Assembly (NCBI RefSeq): GCF_000620665.1
Contig: NZ_JIAU01000008.1
Coordinates: 62,001-126,000 of the forward strand
DNA length: 64,000 nucleotides
Reading direction: 5' to 3'
Origin: Sphingomonas sp. URHD0057
Lineage (GTDB): Bacteria > Pseudomonadota > Alphaproteobacteria > Sphingomonadales > Sphingomonadaceae
Part shown: positions 18,003-30,210 of the stretch, in pieces
How positions within the stretch are numbered: position 1 is the first letter of the stretch
Layout of the letters: each line of letters starts with the position of its first letter
Translations under genes and position numbers: made by a program
Notes under the pieces: model-generated
The model's input: the letters and a program-made list of their open reading frames with translations, nothing else
What the model was told of the DNA's origin: nothing
Database searches by the model: none

Positions 18003-18030
18003 TTGCCTTGAGTACTGGCCCTGCCTAGAT
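18003..18030 (+). promoter_or_regulatory. Candidate promoter of tRNA-Pro
   Basis: TTGCCT and CTAGAT are separated by 16 bases and end 14 bases before the tRNA. The -10 fits the CTANAT pattern common in alphaproteobacterial stable-RNA promoters. Confidence 0.4.
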
Positions 18031-18044
18031 GCGCCCGGCCAAGT

Positions 18045-18121
18045 CGGGGCGTAGCGCAGCCTGGTAGCGCATCACACTGGGGGTGTGGAGGTCGCTGGTT
18101 CGAATCCAGTCGCCCCGACCA
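18045..18121 (+). tRNA. tRNA-Pro (anticodon GGG)
   Basis: A full cloverleaf reads directly from the sequence: acceptor CGGGGCG pairs with CGCCCCG, the D stem is GCGC/GCGC, the anticodon stem TCACA/TGTGG encloses loop CTGGGGG with anticodon GGG (reads CCC, CCU), and the T arm is CTGG-TTCGAAT-CCAG. Discriminator A and an encoded CCA end follow. The antisense of this gene creates the false peptide RLDSNQRPPHPQ seen in misannotated proteins. Confidence 0.95.
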
Positions 18122-18148
18122 TTTCAACGGAAAGCGTGAAATCCGCGA

Positions 18149-18496
18149 ATGTCGAACTCTTCAATGGTGATGACGATGGTCCAGGCGGCTCCCGCCGGAC
18201 AGTCAAGCGGCGCTACCGGCGCCTTTCTGCAATTCTTTCCGTTCCTGCTGATCTTCGTCATCTTCTACGTCCTCATGATCCGCCCGCAGCAGCGCCGGGC
18301 GAAGGAGCATCAGGCGGCAATTGCGGCGGTGAAGAAGGGTGACGAAGTCATTACCGCGGGCGGCATTCGCGGCCGCGTGACCAAGGTCATGGACGAGGAC
18401 GCCGAGGTCGAGATCGCGAACGGCGTTCGCGTGCGTGTGATCAAGTCGACGCTGAGCGGAATCGTCTCGAGCGGCACCAAGCCGGCCAACGACTGA
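18149..18496 (+). CDS. yajC: Preprotein translocase subunit YajC
   Basis: 115 residues with one membrane span (FFPFLLIFVIFYVLMIRPQQ) running into the diagnostic RPQQRRAKEHQ and a soluble KKGDEVITAGGIRGRVTKV domain. YajC associates with SecDF and YidC in the inner membrane during protein export. The stop overlaps the secD ATG (TGATG). First gene of the yajC-secD-secF operon, directly after the tRNA gene. Confidence 0.95.
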   Translation: MSNSSMVMTMVQAAPAGQSSGATGAFLQFFPFLLIFVIFYVLMIRPQQRRAKEHQAAIAAVKKGDEVITAGGIRGRVTKVMDEDAEVEIANGVRVRVIKSTLSGIVSSGTKPAND

Positions 18497-20088
18497 TGCT
18501 CGAATTTCCGAAGTGGAAGGTGTGGCTGATCGGCCTCGTCATCGCGGCCGGCGTCCTCTTCTCGATTCCCAGCCTGATCAGCGGCACGCCATATGCGGCG
18601 AGCTGGCCGAAATGGCTCCCGCAATACAAGATCAGCCTCGGCCTGGATCTCGCCGGGGGAAGCCACCTGGTCGAGGAAGCCGATGCCGCCGACGCCCAGA
18701 AGCAGCGGCTTCAGGCGATGGAGGATTCGGTCGCGACCGAGCTTCGCCGCGATCCGCGGGTAGAGATCGGCGACATTTCCACAGCTGGCGGACGGCTGTC
18801 ATTCCTCGTCCGGAACGCCACCCAGGTTGACACCGCGGTCGAGCGGATGCGGGCCCTCACTCGGCCGCAAGGGCTCACCGGCAGTCGCGACTGGGATGTC
18901 CAGGTCGTCGATTCAACCCGCGTCGTCATGATCCCCACGCCGAGCGGATCGGCCAAGGCGCTGAAGGACGCTATGAGCGTGGCGCGCGACGTCGTCCGCC
19001 GCCGCATCGATCCGGGCGGCACCAAGGAAATCACGGTCATCAACGAGGGCGCCAACCGCATCCTTGTCCAGGTCCCGGGGGTCGAAGATCCCGAAGCGTT
19101 GAAGAAGCTGATCGGCCAGACCGCCCGGCTCGAATTCAAGCTGGTCGATCTCTCGGCCAATCCGCAGGACGTCCAGCAGGGCCATGCGCCTCCCGGGAGC
19201 CAGGTGCTGCCGCTGGCCGACGGAACCGGCTTCATGGCGGTCAAGCGCCGGGTGATGGTCTCGGGCGACCAGCTCACCGACGCCAAGCAAAGCTTCAACC
19301 AGGATGGCGCGCCGGACATCGACATCACCTTCAACACCGCCGGCGCGCGCCGCTTCGGCCGGGTCACGCAGGAGAACGTCAACAAGCCGTTCGCGATCAT
19401 CCTCGACGACAAGATCCTGTCGGCGCCCAACATCAACGAGCCGATCCTTGGCGGGCGCGCGCAGATCTCAGGGAGCTTCACGGTCCAGACCGCGCACGAC
19501 CTCGCCGTCAGCCTCGCCTCGGGCAAGCTGCCGGTGAAGCTCAACGTGATCGAGGAGCGGACCGTCGGCCCCGACCTCGGCAAGGATTCCATTCACAAGG
19601 GCGCGATCGCCAGCGGCGTCTCGGTCGTGCTGGTGATGCTGTTCATGCTCATCACCTACGGCCGGTTCGGCGTCTACGCGAACATCGCGCTGGTCGTGAA
19701 CGCCTTCCTCATCCTGGCGATCATGTCGATCTTCAACGCCACGCTGACGCTGCCTGGAATCGCCGGCTTCATCCTCACCATCGGCGCCGCGGTCGACGCC
19801 AATGTGCTGATCAACGAGCGCATCCGCGAGGAAATCCGCCGCGGGCGACGGCTGATCGACGCGGTCGAGACCGGCTATCACGAAGCCTTCCGCGCGATCT
19901 TCGACGCCAACGTCACCCACGTCATCTCGGCCGGCATCATGGCCTATTTCGGTTCGGGCCCGGTACGCGGCTTCGCCGTCGTGCTGATGATCGGCGTCGT
20001 CACCTCGGTGTTCACCGCGGTCTATTTCACCCGCATGCTCGTCGCGCTGTGGATCCGGCGCACGCGGCCGCGCGAACTGCACATCTGA
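18496..20088 (+). CDS. secD: Protein translocase subunit SecD
   Basis: 530 residues. N-terminal span (VWLIGLVIAAGVLFSIPSLI) is followed by KISLGLDLAGGSHLV, the canonical D1 motif, a large periplasmic P1 region with RRRIDPGGTKE and LVQVPGVEDPE, and C-terminal spans with GAIASGVSVVLVML and the D4/D5 block GAAVDANVLINERIREE. SecD works with SecF to pull preproteins across the inner membrane using the proton gradient. secF starts 13 bases downstream. Confidence 0.96.
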   Translation: MLEFPKWKVWLIGLVIAAGVLFSIPSLISGTPYAASWPKWLPQYKISLGLDLAGGSHLVEEADAADAQKQRLQAMEDSVATELRRDPRVEIGDISTAGGRLSFLVRNATQVDTAVERMRALTRPQGLTGSRDWDVQVVDSTRVVMIPTPSGSAKALKDAMSVARDVVRRRIDPGGTKEITVINEGANRILVQVPGVEDPEALKKLIGQTARLEFKLVDLSANPQDVQQGHAPPGSQVLPLADGTGFMAVKRRVMVSGDQLTDAKQSFNQDGAPDIDITFNTAGARRFGRVTQENVNKPFAIILDDKILSAPNINEPILGGRAQISGSFTVQTAHDLAVSLASGKLPVKLNVIEERTVGPDLGKDSIHKGAIASGVSVVLVMLFMLITYGRFGVYANIALVVNAFLILAIMSIFNATLTLPGIAGFILTIGAAVDANVLINERIREEIRRGRRLIDAVETGYHEAFRAIFDANVTHVISAGIMAYFGSGPVRGFAVVLMIGVVTSVFTAVYFTRMLVALWIRRTRPRELHI

Positions 20089-20101
20089 GGCAAATGCTGA
20101 A

Positions 20102-21052
20102 ATGAAGCTGCTCAAGCTCGTTCCCGACCATACCAACCTCGACTTCATGCGCTGGCGCAACCTGGCGCTGATCCTGTCGCTGGTGGCGACCGTCGCGTCG
20201 ATCGCCTTCACCTTCTACCGCGGGCTCAACCTTGGCGTCGATTTCGTCGGCGGGCAGCTGATCCGGGTCAGCTTTCCGCAGCCGGTCGACGACGAGCAGC
20301 TGCGCTCGAAGGTCGATTCGCTGCACCTCGGTGAAGCGAACGTCCAACGGTTCGGCGGGCCCAAGAGCTTCCAGATCCGCCTGCCCAAGCCGCCGGGCGG
20401 GGATGCCGCCGCGAACAACGTCGCTACGCAGGTGAAGGCCGAGATCGAGAAAGACTTTCCGGGCGCGAAGATCGAATCTGTCGACACCGTCTCGGGCAAG
20501 GTCAGCGAGGAGCTGGCGAGCGGTAGCGCCATGGCCATCGGCTTGGCCATGCTCGGCATTGCGATTTACATCTGGTTCCGGTTCGAATGGCAGTTCGGGG
20601 TCGGCGCCCTGCTCACCCTCGCTCACGACGTGGCGATGACGCTTGGTTTCTTCGCTTTCACGAGGCTCCAGGTCGACCTCAACGTGGTCGCCGCCTTCCT
20701 GACCATCGTAGGCTACTCCTTGAACGACACGGTCGTCATCTACGACCGTATCCGCGAGAATCTGCGCAAGTACCGCAAGATGGCGATCCTGCCGCTGCTC
20801 AACCTGTCGCTCAACGAAACGTTGGCGCGGACGGTGGTCACGTCGCTGACGGTGCTGATCGCCCTCGGCGTCCTGATGCTGATCGGTCCCGAGGTGATCT
20901 TCGGCCTCGCCATCGCCATCTTCCTCGGTGTCCTCATCGGCACCTATTCGTCGATCTACATCTCCTCGCCGGTGCTGGTGTGGCTCGGGATTCAACCCGA
21001 CAGCTTCCTCAAGTCGGACGATAAGGATGCGCCGGAGGCGCAGCCCGCCTGA
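20102..21052 (+). CDS. secF: Protein translocase subunit SecF
   Basis: 316 residues with six spans. GLNLGVDFVGGQLI after the first span and VGYSLNDTVVIYDRIRENLR in the fourth are the SecF signatures; SLNETLARTVVTSLTVLIAL follows. It is the usual size and partner of the upstream secD, forming the SecDF complex. A plausible end of the operon is reached before bamD, 77 bases away. Confidence 0.96.
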   Translation: MKLLKLVPDHTNLDFMRWRNLALILSLVATVASIAFTFYRGLNLGVDFVGGQLIRVSFPQPVDDEQLRSKVDSLHLGEANVQRFGGPKSFQIRLPKPPGGDAAANNVATQVKAEIEKDFPGAKIESVDTVSGKVSEELASGSAMAIGLAMLGIAIYIWFRFEWQFGVGALLTLAHDVAMTLGFFAFTRLQVDLNVVAAFLTIVGYSLNDTVVIYDRIRENLRKYRKMAILPLLNLSLNETLARTVVTSLTVLIALGVLMLIGPEVIFGLAIAIFLGVLIGTYSSIYISSPVLVWLGIQPDSFLKSDDKDAPEAQPA

Positions 21053-21129
21053 CCGTTCAGCTGAGACCAAGGTTTTCCCGTCCATCCATGCGCTTGGCCT
21101 GTTCCGACCGCCACGCTAATGAGGTTCCC

Positions 21130-21948
21130 ATGCTGAAGCTTTCCCGTTCCGCGCTCCTGCTTGGCGCCTGCGTGCTCGCCGTTCCCCTTGCCGGTTGCGC
21201 CAAGGACCGCGTCAAGGGCGGCGACACCGCTTATGTCGCGCGTGACGTCAGCACGCTCTACTCGGCCGCCAAGCGGACCATGGACCAGGGCGACTATGAG
21301 CGGGCGGCGAAGCTGTTCGACGAGGTCGAGCGCCAGCACCCTTATTCGGTATGGGCCCGCCGCGCCCAGCTGATGAGCGCGTTCAATTACTATCTCGCCA
21401 AGAAATTCCCGGATGCCGTCAGCTCGGCGCAGCGCTTCGTCACCATTCACCCCGGCAACAGTGAAGCCCCCTACGCCCAGTATCTGATCGCGATGAGCTA
21501 TTATCAGCAGATCGCCGACGTCAGCCGCGACCAGGCGATCACCCAGCAGGCGTCGGACGCGTTCGGCGAGCTGATTCGCCGCTTCCCCGAATCGCGCTAC
21601 GCCGCCGACGCGCGGCTGAAGCTCGATCTCATCAACGACCATTTGGCGGGAAAGGAGATGGAGGTCGGCCGCTTCTATCAGCGCTCGGGAAACTGGCTCG
21701 CCTCGACCTATCGCTTCCGCGCCGTGGTCGACAAATTTTCGACCACGAGCCACGCGCCGGAAGCACTCGAGCGGTTGGTCGAATCCAACCTCGCTCTGGG
21801 CTTGCCCGACGAGGCGCGCAGGGTCGCCGCCGTGCTCGGCAAGAATTACCCAGAATCCTATTGGTACCGCCAGTCGCTGCGCCTCCTGATCGCGGAGCAG
21901 AAGCACACCGGCATCTGGACCGCCGAGGGACCGAAAACGAACAAGTGA
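21130..21948 (+). CDS. bamD: Outer membrane protein assembly factor BamD
   Basis: 272 residues from the ATG that gives a lipoprotein signal MLKLSRSALLLGACVLAVPLAGC; GAGG lies 7 bases upstream. An in-frame ATG 42 bases earlier gives no sensible leader. The mature part has TPR-like repeats typical of BamD/YfiO, with ERAAKLFDEVERQHPYSVWARRAQLMSAFNYYLAKKF and YAQYLIAMSYYQQIADVSRDQ. It is an outer-membrane lipoprotein of the BAM complex that folds beta-barrel proteins such as the adhesin and TonB receptor in this window. Confidence 0.93.
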   Translation: MLKLSRSALLLGACVLAVPLAGCAKDRVKGGDTAYVARDVSTLYSAAKRTMDQGDYERAAKLFDEVERQHPYSVWARRAQLMSAFNYYLAKKFPDAVSSAQRFVTIHPGNSEAPYAQYLIAMSYYQQIADVSRDQAITQQASDAFGELIRRFPESRYAADARLKLDLINDHLAGKEMEVGRFYQRSGNWLASTYRFRAVVDKFSTTSHAPEALERLVESNLALGLPDEARRVAAVLGKNYPESYWYRQSLRLLIAEQKHTGIWTAEGPKTNK

Positions 21949-21984
21949 TAGGCAAGGCGACGAAGCCGCGCCTATCAGCCTAGC

Positions 21985-23637
21985 ATGCTGAGGCAGCTCG
22001 CCGTCCACAACATCGTCCTGGTCGAACGGCTCGAGCTGGAGTTCGAGCCGGGGCTTGGCGTGCTCACCGGCGAAACCGGCGCGGGAAAGTCGATCCTGCT
22101 CGATGCCCTGGGTCTGGCGCTCGGCGCGCGCGCCGACACCGGCCTGGTGCGCGCCGGCGAGGACAGCGCCGCAGTGTCGGCCGAGATCCTGTTGCCTTCG
22201 CGCCACCCGGCCGTCGCGCTTCTCGACGAGCAGGGAATTACGCTCGAGCCGGGCGAGCCGCTGATCATCCGCCGGACGCTCAAGGGCGACGGCGGAAGCC
22301 GCGCCTTCGTCGGCACCGCTGCGGTTCCGGCGGGCGTGCTCCGCGACCTCGGCGCGCTCGCGGTCGAGATCCACGGCCAGCACGACGACCGCGGCCTGTT
22401 GAATCCGAAGGGCCATCGCGACCTGCTCGACAGTTTTGGCAAGCTCGACACCGGCGCGGTCGCCGAGGCCTGGACCGAAGTCACGCGGATCGAGCATGAG
22501 CTAGCCCACGCCCGCGCCGAAGCAGCCGCCGCCGAACGCGACCGCGACTATCTGACCCACGCCTGCGCTGAGATCGAGGCGCTGGCGCCCGAGGAAGGCG
22601 AGGAGAGCCGCTTGTCCGAAGAGCGGAGCGCGATGCAGGCCGGCCTCAAGGCCGGCGAATCGCTGACCGGTCTCGACGAGCTGCTCGGCGGGTCCGAAGG
22701 CGCGATTCCCCAGCTCCGCCAGGCGGCGCGGCGGATCGAGCGCGGCGCGGCCGATCATGAATTGCTTGCCGAGGCGCTGGCCTCGCTCGACCGCGCGTTG
22801 ATCGAGGCATGCGAGGCCGAGGACCGCATCGGCCGCGCCGCCGAGGCCTTGGCCTTCGATCCGGCACGGCTCGACCAGACCGAGGCGCGGCTGTTCGAAA
22901 TCCGCGCGCTCGCCCGCAAGCACCGCGTCGAGCCCGATGCGCTGGCCGCCCTGGGCGTTCAAATGCGCGAGCAGCTGGCGGCGATCGCGGCCGGGGGCGA
23001 GCATATCGCCGAGCTCGACCGCCAGCTCGTTGCCGCCCGCACCGGCTATTCCGCTGCCGCGGCCGCCCTCAGCGCGGACCGTCGCGAAGCCGCCATCAAG
23101 CTCGATTCGGCAGTCGCCGCCGAGCTTGCGCCGCTGAAGCTGGACACGGCGCGGTTCCGCACGGCCATTGGCGAAGCCGAGCCCGGGCCCGCGGGGACCG
23201 ATCGCGTAGAGTTCGAGGTGTCGACCAATCCCGGCGCGCCGTTCGGCCCGCTGACCAGGATCGCGTCGGGCGGGGAGCTGTCGCGCTTCATTCTGGCGCT
23301 CAAGGTCGCGCTGGCGGAGGCCGGAAGCGCCGCGACGATGATCTTCGACGAGGTCGACCGCGGGGTCGGCGGCGCGGTCGCAAGCGCGATCGGCGAGCGG
23401 CTCGCGCGCCTCGCGCAGCAGAGCCAGGTCCTGGTCGTGACTCACTCGCCGCAAGTCGCGGCGCGCGCCTCCCACCATTACCGGATCGAGAAAAGGCATG
23501 GCGATGGCGGCACTCGCACGACGGTCCGCAAGCTCGGCGACGAAGAGCGGCGCGAAGAGATCGCGCGGATGCTTTCAGGGGCGTCGATCACGGACGAAGC
23601 GCGGGCGCAGGCGTCGCGGCTGCTCGACGCCGCATGA
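21985..23637 (+). CDS. recN: DNA repair protein RecN
   Basis: 550 residues, SMC-like. MLRQLAVHNIVLVERLELEF and Walker A TGETGAGKSILLDAL open the head; a coiled-coil-prone Ala/Glu-rich centre spans about 160-370; the ABC signature is ASGGELSRFILALKVAL and Walker B is MIFDEVDRGVGG, followed by VVTHSPQVAARA. RecN holds broken DNA ends together during recombinational repair and is usually SOS-induced. Its stop overlaps the next ATG (ATGA). Confidence 0.95.
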   Translation: MLRQLAVHNIVLVERLELEFEPGLGVLTGETGAGKSILLDALGLALGARADTGLVRAGEDSAAVSAEILLPSRHPAVALLDEQGITLEPGEPLIIRRTLKGDGGSRAFVGTAAVPAGVLRDLGALAVEIHGQHDDRGLLNPKGHRDLLDSFGKLDTGAVAEAWTEVTRIEHELAHARAEAAAAERDRDYLTHACAEIEALAPEEGEESRLSEERSAMQAGLKAGESLTGLDELLGGSEGAIPQLRQAARRIERGAADHELLAEALASLDRALIEACEAEDRIGRAAEALAFDPARLDQTEARLFEIRALARKHRVEPDALAALGVQMREQLAAIAAGGEHIAELDRQLVAARTGYSAAAAALSADRREAAIKLDSAVAAELAPLKLDTARFRTAIGEAEPGPAGTDRVEFEVSTNPGAPFGPLTRIASGGELSRFILALKVALAEAGSAATMIFDEVDRGVGGAVASAIGERLARLAQQSQVLVVTHSPQVAARASHHYRIEKRHGDGGTRTTVRKLGDEERREEIARMLSGASITDEARAQASRLLDAA

Positions 23638-24142
23638 CGGCGTATGTGGCGCTGATCCGCGCGGTGAACGTCGGCGGACGCCAGCTGAAGATGGCCGACC
23701 TCATGCGGATCGCGGAAGAGCTGAAGCTCGGCTCCCCCCGCACCTACATCGCCAGCGGCAACCTGGTCTTCACCAGCGATAAATCCGAGCGCGCGCTCAA
23801 GTCCGCGCTGGAGACGGCCATCGGCAACCACTGGGGCGTTACAGTTGATGTCCTTGTCCGGACCGCAGGAGAGATGGCCGACGCGGTCATGGGCAATCCG
23901 TTTGGCAATGAGCCCCGCAATCGTGTCGCCGCGATCTTCCTTGACGAGCCGCCGCCTGCGCACGCGCTGGACGCCGCCAAAGGCGTGGCGGATGAACGCA
24001 TGGCGCTGGGCGTTCGCGAAATCTATGTGCATTACCCAAGCGGCATGGGCCAATCGAAGCTGCGCATTCCAGCCATGGCATCGGGTACCGCCCGGAACAT
24101 GAACACAGTCACGAAGCTCGCCGAGTTGGCGGAGGAGATGGC

Positions 24143-24146
<4 letters not shown>
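23634..24146 (+). CDS. DUF1697 family protein
   Basis: 170 residues beginning MTAYVALIRAVNVGGRQLKM, the diagnostic DUF1697 opening (ALLRGINVGG), then YIASGNLVFTSD and, near the end, SKLRIPAMASGTARNMNTVTKL, which matches the family's closing GTxRNWNTV. The function is unknown; structures of relatives show a two-domain alpha/beta fold. It overlaps recN upstream and the dienelactone hydrolase downstream, each by the four bases ATGA. Confidence 0.88.
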
Positions 24147-27583
<3,437 letters not shown>

Positions 27584-27594
27584 AGGGAGCCAGG

Positions 27595-27741
27595 ATGCGC
27601 AAGACGATGGTGCTGCTCGCAGCCGGTGCGGCCTTTGCGACTGCGGCCGGCGCTCAACTGCGCTACCGAACCCCGCTCGTCCGGCGGATGAAGTCGGCGA
27701 CATTGGCGTGCAGCTCGCCGAGCGTCTCGGGCCTGAGATAG
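27595..27741 (+). pseudogene. Remnant: signal peptide of a lost secreted protein
   Basis: An ATG with GGGAG/AGG upstream begins MRKTMVLLAAGAAFATAAGA, a textbook signal peptide with cleavage AGA|Q, but the frame then runs only 28 more residues, antisense to the end of the S10 peptidase gene, and stops. The mature domain is missing. This looks like the 5' end of a gene whose body was lost when the convergent gene came to lie next to it. Confidence 0.5.
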
Positions 27742-29300
27742 GCCATGTGGCCGGACTCGTAATAATGGAACTCCACGTTGCCGCGCAGCGTCGGCGGAAC
27801 CGGCAAATGCCGCATCTCCATCTTGCCCTCGAAGTAAGGCGTCGAGACGTCGAAATAGCCGCCGTTGACCATCACCTTCATGTCCGGGTTCTGCATCATC
27901 GCGGTCGCCAGGTCGGGAAGCACGTTGGGTAGCGCGATCAACGGCTTGTCGGCGCTCGGCGGCTGGTGCTTGTAGTCCCACGACGAATAGACCGGGATGC
28001 CGGACTTGTACTGGATGGCGGGCGTGTAGTGCAGCCGGTCGCGGACGTAGTTTTGCCAGGCGGCGATGTAAGCCGCGCTGATCGCCGAGTCCTGCGGATC
28101 GTAGCTCGATACCTTGCTCAGGGGATCGAGGGTCGCGCCCACGAAGCGCGTGTCGAGCGTGCCGGTGGTCAGCCCCTGATCCCCCAGCAGCTCCTTCTGG
28201 AACGCTCCATATTGGATGCGGAGGTTCGTCTTGAGCAAATACGCCACCGACAGGCCGGTGTAGGTCGATAATTTCTGCGCGATGGCCTGACGCTCGGCGT
28301 CGGGCAGGTCGTTGCCCTGGATCAGCGCCTGTGCATAATCGCCCGTCGCGAATTGCTCGACCTGGGCGAGGAAGGCTTTCAAGTCCGCGGGCCGGTTGGC
28401 GACCTTGTTGAAGTGCCACGCCGTCGCCGCATAGGTCGGAAGCGCGACGATGTAGGGCATGTCGATCCCCGGGTTCACCTGCGGATCGTCGGGCAGCACG
28501 TCCCAGTTCAGAATGTCCGACAGCAGCATGACACCGTTCAAGTCCACGTCGGCCTTCTGCAGCGCCAGCGACAGACCTGCCGCGCGCATCGTGCCGTAGC
28601 TCTCGCCGAACAGATATTTGGGCGAGCCCCAGCGGCCATACTTGGTCAGGAACTGGCTGATGAACTTGGTGAAGGCGTCAATGTCCTGGTCGACGCCGTA
28701 GAAGCTCTTCTCCTTGTCCTTGCCGGCGATGCGGCTGAACCCCGTGCCGGGCGCGTCGATGAACACGAGATCGGAGACGTCGAGCAGGCTCTGGTCGTTG
28801 TCGACGACGGCATAAGGCGCGGGCGTGTGGCGCGCGGTCGCAGTGAGGACCCGCACCGGCCCGAACGCGCCCATGCGCAGCCATACTGTCGAGGATCCGG
28901 GGCCGCCGTTGAACAGGAAGGTGATCGGGCGGCCTGGCGATGGCGTGCCTTGCTTGAAGTAGGCCGTGTAGAACATCGAAGCCTGGGGCTTGGGCTCGTT
29001 CTTGTCCTTTTCGTCCTTACTCGCGGCGTCCGCCTCGACCGCGTCGGTGTCCTCCCACTCCTTGGCATGGATGACGAGCGTGCCCGCGACCGCGTCATAG
29101 GCAATCGGCTGGCCGCCGACGGTCAGCGTGCCGGCCGAGCGGACTTCGCCGGGCTTGAAGAATTCGCGAACCGGCGGGGCCGTGTCGGGCTTGGTCGCGG
29201 CGGCGGTTTTCGCCGGCGGCTTCGTTTTGCTGTGCGGCGGGACGGCAGCGCTCGCGGCCGAGGCGGCCACTATCGCTGCGAGGAGGATCGGCAATTTCAT
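27663..29300 (-). CDS. Secreted serine carboxypeptidase (peptidase S10 family)
   Basis: 545 residues from the ATG giving MKLPILLAAIVAASAASA; earlier in-frame starts lie in the neighbouring gene's region. A Lys/Pro/Ala-rich linker follows. The S10 motifs are present: NGGPGSSTVWLRMGAFGP for the oxyanion hole, the catalytic Ser in FGESYGTMRA (the last G of GESYGG is T), the Asp in VNGGYFDVSTP and His in ESGHMAYLRP. It should cut C-terminal residues from peptides in the periplasm or outside. Last gene of a minus-strand run after prmA, 40 bases away. Confidence 0.88.
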   Translation of the reverse strand: MKLPILLAAIVAASAASAAVPPHSKTKPPAKTAAATKPDTAPPVREFFKPGEVRSAGTLTVGGQPIAYDAVAGTLVIHAKEWEDTDAVEADAASKDEKDKNEPKPQASMFYTAYFKQGTPSPGRPITFLFNGGPGSSTVWLRMGAFGPVRVLTATARHTPAPYAVVDNDQSLLDVSDLVFIDAPGTGFSRIAGKDKEKSFYGVDQDIDAFTKFISQFLTKYGRWGSPKYLFGESYGTMRAAGLSLALQKADVDLNGVMLLSDILNWDVLPDDPQVNPGIDMPYIVALPTYAATAWHFNKVANRPADLKAFLAQVEQFATGDYAQALIQGNDLPDAERQAIAQKLSTYTGLSVAYLLKTNLRIQYGAFQKELLGDQGLTTGTLDTRFVGATLDPLSKVSSYDPQDSAISAAYIAAWQNYVRDRLHYTPAIQYKSGIPVYSSWDYKHQPPSADKPLIALPNVLPDLATAMMQNPDMKVMVNGGYFDVSTPYFEGKMEMRHLPVPPTLRGNVEFHYYESGHMAYLRPETLGELHANVADFIRRTSGVR

Positions 29301-29340
29301 TACGCCGCTGTTGCAGCCGCGGTTGAGGCAGGCAAGCCCG

Positions 29341-30210
29341 CTAATGTGGCTGTTCGCAGACCAATACCGGCCACTCGCCGAAGCCGCGCTCTGCGATGCC
29401 GAACCCCAATTGCTCGTAAGCCGCGGCCACTCCATCGGCCTGGCTGTCCAGCAATCCCGCAAGGACGATCGTCCCACCCGGCGCCAACGACTTCGCGAAG
29501 TCCGCCGCGAGCTCAGTCAGGGGACCGGCGAGAATATTGGTCACGATCAAGTCGAACGGCGCTCGCGCCGCGAGCATCGGCGAGTCCATGCCGTCGGCGA
29601 CCGCGAGCAGCAGCTCGCCTGCTCCATGGCCCAACTTGACGCGGTTGATCGCGGCATTGTCGCGCGCGACGTCGACGGCGACCGGATCGATGTCGGTCGC
29701 GATGCACTTGGCGTTCGGCCACAACGCGAGCGCGGCGAAGGCGAGCAGCCCCGTCCCCGTTCCGATGTCGGCGATGTTGGCAATGCGCCTGCCGTCGCGT
29801 TCCAGCTTGTCGAGCGCGGCGAGACAGCCGCCGGTCGTTGCATGCTGGCCGGTGCCGAAGGCGAGGCCGGCGTCGATCTCGAAATTGATCCGGTCGCGAT
29901 CAGGTGCGTGGGTCGGGGTGTGGACAGTGAAGCGGCCGGCGCGGATCGGCTGCAGCCCGGCCTGGCTCATCGTCACCCAGTCGGCTTCGCCCAACTGTTC
30001 GACCTGCGGGGCGTCGAGGCCGAGCGTCGCCACGGCCGCGATCTCATCCTTGGTCGGCGGATGCTCGAAGTACGCGTGGATCAGCCAGTGGTCGGGCTGC
30101 CCGGGATCGGGCTCGTCGGCGACCAGCACCGCGCCGGGCAGGATCTCCTCGCCGTCGGCGATCGCCTCGCCCTGCGCGCGAGTGCAGGCGATACTGACCC
30201 GGAAGCTCAC
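29341..30210 (-). CDS. prmA: Ribosomal protein L11 methyltransferase PrmA
   Basis: 289 residues. The short N-terminal L11-binding domain is followed by a SAM-dependent methyltransferase with FGTGQHATT, DIGTGTGLLAFAAL (SAM loop) and VTNILAGPL, all typical of PrmA. It methylates amino groups of ribosomal protein L11. The start ATG overlaps the stop of the metallo-beta-lactamase gene by four bases. Confidence 0.92.
   Translation of the reverse strand: MSFRVSIACTRAQGEAIADGEEILPGAVLVADEPDPGQPDHWLIHAYFEHPPTKDEIAAVATLGLDAPQVEQLGEADWVTMSQAGLQPIRAGRFTVHTPTHAPDRDRINFEIDAGLAFGTGQHATTGGCLAALDKLERDGRRIANIADIGTGTGLLAFAALALWPNAKCIATDIDPVAVDVARDNAAINRVKLGHGAGELLLAVADGMDSPMLAARAPFDLIVTNILAGPLTELAADFAKSLAPGGTIVLAGLLDSQADGVAAAYEQLGFGIAERGFGEWPVLVCEQPH

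Noticed and set aside
17984-18127. Longer N-terminus for the DUF2459 protein (MKWSGRLDSNQRPPHPQ...)
   Set aside because: This stretch is the antisense of tRNA-Pro, a common source of false peptides; the GTG at 17983 has a ribosome site.
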